Of a DNA stretch of 9,988 bases, positions 1-5,857 are shown one piece after another. The notes under the pieces were generated by a model. That model saw nothing but the letters and a program-made list of their open reading frames with translations. It was not told where the DNA came from and made no database searches. The stretch comes from Pseudomonadota bacterium (GTDB lineage: Bacteria > Myxococcota_A > UBA796 > SXON01), in contig SXOM01000603.1 of the NCBI GenBank assembly GCA_005776735.1, forward strand, positions 1 to 9,988, read 5' to 3'. The position numbers were made by a program, and so were the translations under genes. The first letter of the stretch is position 1. Every line of letters begins with the position of its first letter.

Positions 1-648
1 CCCCATCGCGCCGACCTTCCGGGCGGGGTCCCCGGTGAAGGAGAGGCCGGTGCCGCCGACGCTGGTGATGCCGTTGTCGTCGTAGAGGACCACGAGGCGA
101 CCGAGCCCGAGGTGTCCGGCGAGCGACGCGGCCTCGACCGCGACGCCCTCCATCAGGTCGCCGTCGCCGCACAACGCGTAGGTGAAGTGGTCGACCAGGC
201 CGGCGCCGTAGCGCGCGCGAAGGTGGGCCTCGCCGATGGCCATGCCCACCGCCATCGCGATGCCCTGGCCCAGCGGGCCGGTCGTGCACTCGACCCCCGG
301 CGCCTCGCGGTACTCGGGGTGGCCCGGGGTGCGGCTGCCCCACTGGCGGAACTGCTGCAGGTCGTCGATGCCGAGCGGGGCAAGGTGCGGGTGCCCCGCG
401 ACCCCGATCCCCATCAGGTGCGCCAGCGCGTACAACAGCGAGCTGCCGTGGCCGCCGGAGAACACCACCCGATCCCGGTCGGCCCAGAAGGGGTCCTTGG
501 GGTCGTACTTGACGAAGCGTCCGTACAGGACGCTCGCGACGTCGGCCATGCCCAGCGGCAAGCCCGGGTGACCGCTGTTGGCCTTCTGGACCGCGTCCAT
601 GGCCAGGCCGCGGACGATGTTGGCGGCGCGCTTCGCACGATGCGGCAT
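1..648 (-). CDS. tkt: Transketolase, N-terminal part (cut by window edge)
   Basis: Transketolase moves two-carbon ketol units between sugar phosphates in the pentose phosphate (or Calvin-type) pathway, using thiamine diphosphate and a divalent metal in the cytoplasm. Read on the minus strand, the 216 visible residues match the N-terminal diphosphate-binding domain. They show SGHPG with His27, GGHGS with His67, GPLGQG at about 124-129, the metal/ThDP motif GDGDLMEG starting at G161, and YDDNG shortly after. The frame is open to base 1, so the pyrimidine-binding and C-terminal domains (roughly two thirds of a normal 650-680 residue protein) lie outside the window. The ATG at 648-646 is preceded by GGGAG at 658-654, five bases away, and places the conserved helix MDAVQKANSGHPG where the family has it. 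The gene is divergent from the membrane protein at 705. An orthologue restricted to the pentose phosphate pathway cannot be told from a Calvin-cycle copy here. Confidence 0.96.
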   Translation of the reverse strand, partial: MPHRAKRAANIVRGLAMDAVQKANSGHPGLPLGMADVASVLYGRFVKYDPKDPFWADRDRVVFSGGHGSSLLYALAHLMGIGVAGHPHLAPLGIDDLQQFRQWGSRTPGHPEYREAPGVECTTGPLGQGIAMAVGMAIGEAHLRARYGAGLVDHFTYALCGDGDLMEGVAVEAASLAGHLGLGRLVVLYDDNGITSVGGTGLSFTGDPARKVGAMG

Positions 649-671
649 GGACACTCCCGGGGGGCGGCCGC

Positions 672-677
672 GCGCTA
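672..677 (-). promoter_or_regulatory. Possible -10 element for transketolase
   Basis: On the minus strand the sequence GGGTTAGCGCG precedes the transketolase start. TAGCGC (677-672) resembles the TATGC-type -10 elements seen before other genes in this window and lies 23 bases before the ATG, leaving room for the GGGAG ribosome site. It is the mirror partner of the rightward element at 694-699. No clear -35 is visible. This is a weak call. Confidence 0.3.
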
Positions 678-695
678 ACCCACCGGCCTGGGTTA
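676..695. repeat. Short dyad TAACCC-N8-GGGTTA between divergent genes
   Basis: TAACCC at 676-681 and GGGTTA at 690-695 form a perfect 6-base inverted repeat with an 8-base centre, midway between the divergent transketolase and membrane-protein starts. Each arm runs into one of the two putative -10 elements. The symmetry may therefore simply reflect two back-to-back promoters, or it may be a regulator operator. The sequence alone does not decide. Confidence 0.45.
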
Positions 696-699
696 TGCC
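694..699 (+). promoter_or_regulatory. -10-like element TATGCC for the membrane-protein gene
   Basis: TATGCC (694-699) ends five bases before the GTG start at 705, with no Shine-Dalgarno sequence between. If this is the -10 hexamer, transcription would begin at or next to the start codon, giving a leaderless mRNA. The same spacing is seen for the lipoprotein and glutaredoxin genes. No good -35 is visible. Confidence 0.45.
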
Positions 700-704
700 G
701 CCAC

Positions 705-2519
705 GTGCGGCTCGCGGTCCTGATCCTGCAGTGCGTGGCCCTCGCGGTGGCGCTGACGTGGCCGCTGGTCCTCGACCCGGCGGGAAAGGTGCTCGGCTCG
801 CCCAAGGGCGACGCGATCAAGCACGTGTGGAACCTGTGGTGGATGCACCGCGAGTGGAGCGCGGGGCCGTGGGGCCTCCAGACCACGCTGGTGAACTTTC
901 CCTCGGGGATGGAGCTGTACCCGATCGAGGTCACCAACGGCCTGTTGACCGCGTGGTTGCCGCTCCCCCCCGTGCTCGCGGCGAACCTGCTCGCGCTGGG
1001 CCACGTCGTCGCGCTCGGGCTGTGCACGGCGTGGTTGGCGCACGAGGTCGGGGCGACGCGGCTCGGCACCCACGTCGCGGCGGCGATGGCGCAAGGGAGC
1101 GCGTTCACCGCGTTCACGCTCCACGCGGGCGTGGGCGAGCTGCGCCAGTCGTGGTGGGTGCCGCTCGGCCTCGCGCTCGCGGTGCGGGCGCGGCGGTTGC
1201 TCACGCCCGCGGCGTTCGCGCAGCTCGGGCTCTGCATGGCGGCCGCGACGCTCGCCTGCTTCTACCATGGGTTCTTCCTGGCGACCGCGGTGGGAGTGTA
1301 CGCGGTCGCGACGTTCCGGCCGCGCCGCGAGGTGGTGCTCGGGTGGGCCCTGGGCGCGCTGGTGTGCGTGCTGCTGGTGGTCCCGCTGGTCAAGTTGTTC
1401 GCCACCAACTACCAGTCCGGCGATGGGCCCCCCGACGTGGGCTTCCTGGCGTGGATGGCCCGAGGGCCGATGCTCGATTCGTACGCGGTCACCTCGTTGC
1501 AGCCGGAAGAGCTGTTCCGCTACGACGGGCGCTTCACCACCGACCTCGCGCGGCCCTTCGAGCCCTACCTCGGTGGCCGCTACCTGGGCGGCGCCGCCCT
1601 GCTCCTGGCGCTCGTGGGGCTCGCGACGGCACCGCGTCGCGCCGCCCCGTGGCTCGGCGTGGCCCTGGTCGGCATCGTCCTCGCCTGCGGGAACACGCTC
1701 TGGTGGGGCGGGAAGGTGCTCTCCCCCGCGGTCGTCCTGCCGCTCGGCTATGTCAACCAGGCGTTGTCGTGGGTGGCCGAGCCGCTCAACTTCCCCGTTC
1801 GGTACCTCGTCATCACCAACATCGCGGTGGCGGTGCTCGCGGGGCTCGCCAGCCAGCGACGGTGGGTCGTGCTCCTGGTGCCGGTGGCGCTCGCCGAGGT
1901 GGCGTGGGCCGACGCGGTGCCGTTCCCGCGCAGCCAATTCGTGCTCGAAGGCGCGCCCGACGTGGAAGCCCCCGAGGGCGCGGTGCTCGAGCTGAGCTGG
2001 GCCACCCGCGCCGACGCGGTGGCCGAGGCGCGCTCGCCGGTGTCGCTCTTCGACGCCACGCTCCGCGCCCGCTCGGTCGCCGCCCAGGTGTACCTGGACC
2101 GGCCGTTCCAGTCGATCGCGGTGGAGCGGGTCGACCACTGGGCCACCGACGGCATGACGTGGTCGGCCGCGCTCCCGCTGGTGCGCTCCCTCGCCGGGGC
2201 GGCCACCACCGCCGAGGCCCGTACGGCGTCGGTGGTGCTCTTGTGGGACCGGGGCTTCCGATCGGTGTGGATGGGGCACCCGTGCGGCGGTGGGAAGGAC
2301 TGGCCCACCGTCGAGCGCCTGACCGCCGAGCTCGGGCGCCCGCTCTCGGGGTCCTGCGGCGACCTGTGGGTGCTCCGGCGCCCCGATCACCTCGACGCCG
2401 CCACGCTCGCAGCGGTGGCGGCCACCGTCGAGGCCGACGCCCGCCGCATCCCCTCCCCGCAGCTCGGGGCCCCGAAGGGCGAAGCCGCCCCCGCCAGCCC
2501 CGCGCCCGACGGCCGTTGA
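705..2519 (+). CDS. Polytopic membrane protein, glycosyltransferase-C-like
   Basis: I do not recognise a named orthologue. The 604-residue product starts with a membrane helix (residues about 2-19). A loop follows with GDAIKHVWNLWWMH (Asp36, His40) and then FPSGMELYP. About ten further hydrophobic segments extend to about residue 403, and a soluble C-terminal part (404-604) follows. An acidic residue in the first extracytoplasmic loop after helix 1, plus many helices and a late NFPVRY motif, is the general build of GT-C glycosyltransferases and YfhO-like proteins, which use lipid-linked sugars at the outer face of the membrane. The specific activity is unknown. The GTG start follows directly on a -10-like element and starts the first membrane helix without delay. 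An out-of-frame ATG at 695 was rejected. The C-terminal part holds two cysteines, in GHPCGGG and SGSCGDLW, which could pair if exported. The gene stops just before the proS promoter and overlaps its -35, so it is probably a separate unit. Confidence 0.8.
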   Translation: MRLAVLILQCVALAVALTWPLVLDPAGKVLGSPKGDAIKHVWNLWWMHREWSAGPWGLQTTLVNFPSGMELYPIEVTNGLLTAWLPLPPVLAANLLALGHVVALGLCTAWLAHEVGATRLGTHVAAAMAQGSAFTAFTLHAGVGELRQSWWVPLGLALAVRARRLLTPAAFAQLGLCMAAATLACFYHGFFLATAVGVYAVATFRPRREVVLGWALGALVCVLLVVPLVKLFATNYQSGDGPPDVGFLAWMARGPMLDSYAVTSLQPEELFRYDGRFTTDLARPFEPYLGGRYLGGAALLLALVGLATAPRRAAPWLGVALVGIVLACGNTLWWGGKVLSPAVVLPLGYVNQALSWVAEPLNFPVRYLVITNIAVAVLAGLASQRRWVVLLVPVALAEVAWADAVPFPRSQFVLEGAPDVEAPEGAVLELSWATRADAVAEARSPVSLFDATLRARSVAAQVYLDRPFQSIAVERVDHWATDGMTWSAALPLVRSLAGAATTAEARTASVVLLWDRGFRSVWMGHPCGGGKDWPTVERLTAELGRPLSGSCGDLWVLRRPDHLDAATLAAVAATVEADARRIPSPQLGAPKGEAAPASPAPDGR

Positions 2520-2544
2520 GCGGCGCCCGACCGCGGGCTATGCG
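2516..2544 (+). promoter_or_regulatory. Sigma-70-like promoter of proS
   Basis: TTGAGC (2516-2521) and TATGCG (2539-2544) are separated by exactly 17 bases, the best -35/-10 pair in the window. The -35 overlaps the stop codon of the upstream membrane-protein gene. The -10 lies 21 bases before the proS ATG, leaving a short leader that contains AAGGAG at 2554-2559, six bases before the start. This is therefore a leadered promoter, unlike several others here. Confidence 0.6.
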
Positions 2545-2565
2545 CCCGGTCCGAAGGAGACGACC

Positions 2566-4035
2566 ATGGCCGACAACGGCATCACCCCCCGCGCCAAAGA
2601 CTATTCCCAGTGGTACCTGGACGTGATCCAGGCCGCGGAGCTGTGCGACTACTCGCCGGTCAAGGGGTCCATGGTGCTCCGTCCGCACGGTTTCGCGGTT
2701 TGGGACCTCATGAAGGGGGAGCTCGACCAGCGCTTCAAGGACACCGGCCACGTCAACGCCTACTTCCCGTTGCTCATCCCGGTCTCCTTCTTGTCGAAGG
2801 AGGCCGAGCACGTCGAGGGCTTCGCCAAGGAGTGCGCGGTGGTCACCCACCATCGCCTGCGCGCCGCCGAGGGCGGCGGGGTCGAACCCGACCCCACGGC
2901 GCGCCTCGAGGAGCCGCTGGTCATCCGGCCCACGAGCGAGACGATCATCTGGCACATGTACGGGAAGTGGATCCAGTCCCACCGCGACCTGCCGATCCTC
3001 ATCAACCAGTGGGCCAACATCGTGCGCTGGGAGATGAAGACGCGTCCCTTCCTGCGCACGGCGGAGTTCTTGTGGCAGGAGGGGCACACCGCCCACGCCA
3101 CCGCGGCCGAAGCGGTCGACGAGACCAAGAAGATGCTCGGCGTGTACGCCGAGTTCGCCGAGACCATCCTCGCCTGTCCGGTCATCCCGGGCGTCAAGTC
3201 CGCCTCCGAGCGCTTCGCCGGCGCGGTCGACACGATGTGCATCGAAGCGATGATGCAGAACGGGTGGGCGCTGCAGGCGGGCACCAGCCACTTCCTGGGA
3301 CAGAACTTCGCCAAGGCCTTCGACGTGACCTTCACCGGGGAGTCCGGCGTCCGCGAGCACGTCTGGGCGACGAGCTGGGGCGTGTCCACGCGCCTGGTGG
3401 GCGCGGTCATCATGACCCACAGCGACGACACGGGGCTGGTGCTCCCGCCGGCCATCGCGCCGATCCAGGTGGTCATCACCCCCATCTGGAAGGGCGAGGG
3501 CGAGAAGGCCGCGGTGGTCGCGTTCGCCGAGCAGGTGGCCGCTGCCCTCAAGGGCCTGCGCGTGAAGGTGGACGCGCGAGACCAGCTCAAGCCGGGCGCC
3601 AAGTACTTCGAGTGGGAGCGCAAGGGCGTGCCGCTGCGGCTGGAGATCGGGCCGCGCGACGTCGCGCAGAACAGCGTCTTCGCCGCGCCGCGCACCGGCG
3701 GGGGGAAGTTCGGCATTCCCGTCGGGGACGGCCTGCGTGCGGCGGTCGACGCCAAGCTGGCCGAGATCCAGGCCACGCTGCTCGCCCGCGCCCGCGAGCG
3801 CATGGCGGCGCGCACCTTCCGCGTCCAGAGCTACGACGAGTTCAAGGCACGGCTCGACGAGGGCGGGTTCTTCCTGGTCAACTGGCGTGATGACGCCGAG
3901 GCCGAGGCGAAGATCAAGGAAGAGACCAAGGCGACCATCCGGTGCTACCCGCTCGACGGGCAGGCGCCGGACGGTCCGTGCTTCTACAGCGGCCGCCCGG
4001 CCACCCACGTGGCGTTGTTCGCGCGGGCGTACTGA
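2566..4035 (+). CDS. proS: Prolyl-tRNA synthetase, archaeal/eukaryotic-type
   Basis: This cytoplasmic class II synthetase charges tRNA-Pro with proline using ATP. Class II motifs are visible: motif 1 around YFPLLIPVSFL (about 66-76), RPTSETIIW, motif 2 with RWEMKTRPFLRTAEF (R154-F168) and WQEGHTAHAT, and motif 3 around R276 running into HSDDTGLVLPP. An anticodon-binding domain begins near PIQVVITPIW (about 300), and a C-terminal domain covers about 400-489. At 489 residues with no large insertion between motifs 2 and 3, it is the archaeal/eukaryotic-like (T. thermophilus-like) type, not the longer E. coli type with an inserted editing domain. The protein ends in ARAY, keeping the C-terminal tyrosine known in this type to reach the active site. 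Of the four cysteines that can bind zinc in the C-terminal domain, the first pair is replaced (NWRDDAEAE, 439-447) and the second is C472 with Ser475 in place of its partner, so zinc binding looks lost. A strong AAGGAG supports the ATG. Confidence 0.97.
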   Translation: MADNGITPRAKDYSQWYLDVIQAAELCDYSPVKGSMVLRPHGFAVWDLMKGELDQRFKDTGHVNAYFPLLIPVSFLSKEAEHVEGFAKECAVVTHHRLRAAEGGGVEPDPTARLEEPLVIRPTSETIIWHMYGKWIQSHRDLPILINQWANIVRWEMKTRPFLRTAEFLWQEGHTAHATAAEAVDETKKMLGVYAEFAETILACPVIPGVKSASERFAGAVDTMCIEAMMQNGWALQAGTSHFLGQNFAKAFDVTFTGESGVREHVWATSWGVSTRLVGAVIMTHSDDTGLVLPPAIAPIQVVITPIWKGEGEKAAVVAFAEQVAAALKGLRVKVDARDQLKPGAKYFEWERKGVPLRLEIGPRDVAQNSVFAAPRTGGGKFGIPVGDGLRAAVDAKLAEIQATLLARARERMAARTFRVQSYDEFKARLDEGGFFLVNWRDDAEAEAKIKEETKATIRCYPLDGQAPDGPCFYSGRPATHVALFARAY

Positions 4036-4048
4036 GCCCCGTGACCTG

Positions 4049-5749
4049 ATGGCCGCCCACATCTCCGTCCGCGATCTGCCTCGTGTACGCGACGTCGCGC
4101 TCACCCTCGCCGGACACGGCTTCGGCGAGCTCGCCCGCATCATCGGGATCGAGACCGCGTCGAGCGCGTCGGAGCAGCCGGTCGCGCGGCGGGTGCGGCT
4201 CGCCCTCGCCGACCTGGGGACCACCTACATCAAGCTCGGGCAGGTGCTGTCGGTGCGGCCCGACATCCTCCCGCAGGCCGTCCTCACCGAGCTCGCGGAG
4301 CTCCAGGACAACGCGCCCCAGGTGCCGTTCGACCAGGTGCGCACCCTCGTCGAGGAGGAGCTGGGGCGCCCGCTGACCGAGGTGTTCGCGTCGTTCGACG
4401 AGGCGCCGCTCGCGAGCGCCAGCATCGCCCAGGTGCACGGCGCCGTCCTGCTCGACGGCACCGAGGTCGCGGTGAAGGTGCAGCGTCCCGGCATCCACAC
4501 CGTGCTCCAGAGCGACCTGCACATCCTGTACACCCTGGCGCGCCTGGTGGAAGGGCAGCTCCAGGTCCCCGGGCTCTACACGCCGGTCGAGATCGTCCAG
4601 GAGTTCGAGCTCGCCATCCAGACGGAGCTGGACTTCCTCCAGGAAGCGCGCGCTGCGGAGCGCTTCCGGACCAACCACCTCGCGATCGCCGGTGTGACCA
4701 TCCCGGAGATCCACCGGGAGTGGTGCACCCGGCGGGTGCTGGTCATGACGCTGATGCGCGGCAAGAAGCTCAACGCCGTGGTGGGCGGCACCGACGAGGG
4801 CCGCCAGGCGATGCGGAAGTTCATCGAGAGCTGGTACCACCAGCTCTTCGAGCACGGCTTCTTCCACGGCGACCCGCACCCCGGCAACCTGATGGTGCTC
4901 GACGACGGCGCGCTGTGCTTCCTCGACTTCGGCCTCACCGGCACGTTGACCGCGCAGATGCAGGACGTGATGACCGACATCTTCGCGGGCCTGGTCTTCC
5001 GTGACGCCGAGACCGTCGCGATGGCCGTGTACCGCGCCGGCGCGACCGCCGAACGGGTCGACCTCAAGGCGTTCCGCAACGAGATCGAACGGTTGATGGC
5101 GAAGTACCACGGGGCGTCGCTCAACGACCTGAGCGCCCGCGGGTCGTTGCTCGAGTTCATCGAGGTGGCCAAGCGCTACCACATCCAGCTCCCCCGCGAG
5201 TTCGCCATCGTCGCGCGCGCCGGCAGCATCGTCGACGGGATCGCCAAGCGGCTGTTGCCCGACACCGACATCGTCGAGGAGGTCCGCCCGTGGGCCCAGC
5301 GCCTCGTGCAGCGCCGCTTCGGGCCGGAGCGGCTCAGCGCCGACACGTTGCGGGTCCTGCAGCACGCGCAGACCGCCTTCCGCGACCTGCCGACCCAGGC
5401 CAACCAGCTCCTGCTCGACCTCGAGCGCGGCCGGGTCTCCATCACCGCCAAGGACCCCGACGCCGAGCTGCTCCGCCAGGAGATCCACCACGCCGCCACG
5501 CGCATCTCGCTCGCGCTGTGCGCGCTGGCGCTCGCGGTCAGCGGCACGATCCTCGTCGCCACCTGGGCGCCGGAGCCGTTCGGCGTTCCGGTGTGGCCGT
5601 TCTTCGGGTTCGGCATCGGCGTCATCGCCCTCGGGATGTTCTTCGGCCTCGTGATGCACTGGTTGTTCGCCGCGCGCATCCACCCGCGGGAGTGGTACCG
5701 ACGCGCCGTCGCCGTGATCCGGTTCTTCGTGGGCGAGCGCGCGCCGTAG
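4049..5749 (+). CDS. ubiB: ABC1/UbiB-family kinase-like protein
   Basis: UbiB/ABC1 (COQ8-like) proteins are atypical protein-kinase-like ATPases needed for ubiquinone or other isoprenoid-quinone metabolism, usually at the membrane. The 566-residue product has the family signatures in order: YIKLGQ with Lys62 (KxGQ), an Ala-rich nucleotide loop ASASIAQVH (122-130), the lysine of EVAVKVQRPG (Lys143), ELDFLQEA, GDPHPGN (D275-N280), and LDFG (Asp293). Two membrane helices close the protein (about 486-507 and 515-540), as is usual. The gene begins 13 bases after the proS stop and has no promoter of its own that I can see, so the two are probably co-transcribed. The ribosome site is weak. Its ATG overlaps the stop of a two-codon GTG-ACC-TGA reading at 4041-4049, which may be chance. 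The ATG is chosen because it gives the typical N-terminus ending in AGHGFGEL. The family is certain, but strict orthology to E. coli UbiB is not. Confidence 0.93.
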   Translation: MAAHISVRDLPRVRDVALTLAGHGFGELARIIGIETASSASEQPVARRVRLALADLGTTYIKLGQVLSVRPDILPQAVLTELAELQDNAPQVPFDQVRTLVEEELGRPLTEVFASFDEAPLASASIAQVHGAVLLDGTEVAVKVQRPGIHTVLQSDLHILYTLARLVEGQLQVPGLYTPVEIVQEFELAIQTELDFLQEARAAERFRTNHLAIAGVTIPEIHREWCTRRVLVMTLMRGKKLNAVVGGTDEGRQAMRKFIESWYHQLFEHGFFHGDPHPGNLMVLDDGALCFLDFGLTGTLTAQMQDVMTDIFAGLVFRDAETVAMAVYRAGATAERVDLKAFRNEIERLMAKYHGASLNDLSARGSLLEFIEVAKRYHIQLPREFAIVARAGSIVDGIAKRLLPDTDIVEEVRPWAQRLVQRRFGPERLSADTLRVLQHAQTAFRDLPTQANQLLLDLERGRVSITAKDPDAELLRQEIHHAATRISLALCALALAVSGTILVATWAPEPFGVPVWPFFGFGIGVIALGMFFGLVMHWLFAARIHPREWYRRAVAVIRFFVGERAP

Positions 5750-5768
5750 GCGGCCGTTCGCACTTTTT
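5733..5768 (+). terminator. Likely intrinsic terminator of the proS-ubiB unit
   Basis: Bases 5733-5745 (GCGAGCGCGCGCC) pair with 5749-5761 (GGCGGCCGTTCGC) around the three-base loop GTA. There is one G-T pair and one two-base mismatch. TTTTT follows at 5764-5768, rare in this GC-rich DNA. The ubiB stop codon lies at the hairpin tip. This is the only hairpin plus T-tract in the window. Confidence 0.55.
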
Positions 5769-5824
5769 CACGGCTTCACCAACTCCGGGCGGCCCGGCGC
5801 CTGTACGCGGGAGGCCGCGCGTGG

Positions 5825-5830
5825 TACCGT
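5825..5830 (+). promoter_or_regulatory. Possible -10 element of the pseudokinase/FGE gene
   Basis: TACCGT (5825-5830) resembles the TAyGC-type -10 elements of this window. It lies 27 bases before the GTG at 5858, leaving a leader with GGGAG at 5846-5850, seven bases before the start. There is no clear -35. Placement between the ubiB terminator and the start makes a promoter here likely, but the exact site is uncertain. Confidence 0.35.
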
Positions 5831-5857
5831 CTTCCGGTAGGCCCCGGGAGTGCGGAA

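Noticed and set aside
578..2626. 682-codon plus-strand open frame overlapping the membrane-protein gene
   Set aside because: Its translation is Arg/Gly/Pro/Ala-rich with no hydrophobic pattern or motif. It is a GC-rich shadow of the 705-2519 frame, which has clear membrane helices.
1813..4224. 803-codon minus-strand open frame across the proS region
   Set aside because: It lies antisense to a fully convincing ProRS and has low-complexity, charged/Arg-rich composition. Long antisense frames are expected at this G+C content.
3914..5683. 589-codon minus-strand open frame antisense to ubiB
   Set aside because: It mirrors the ubiB codons in another frame (runs of HQ, EH, RVAV-type residues) and shows no family motif.
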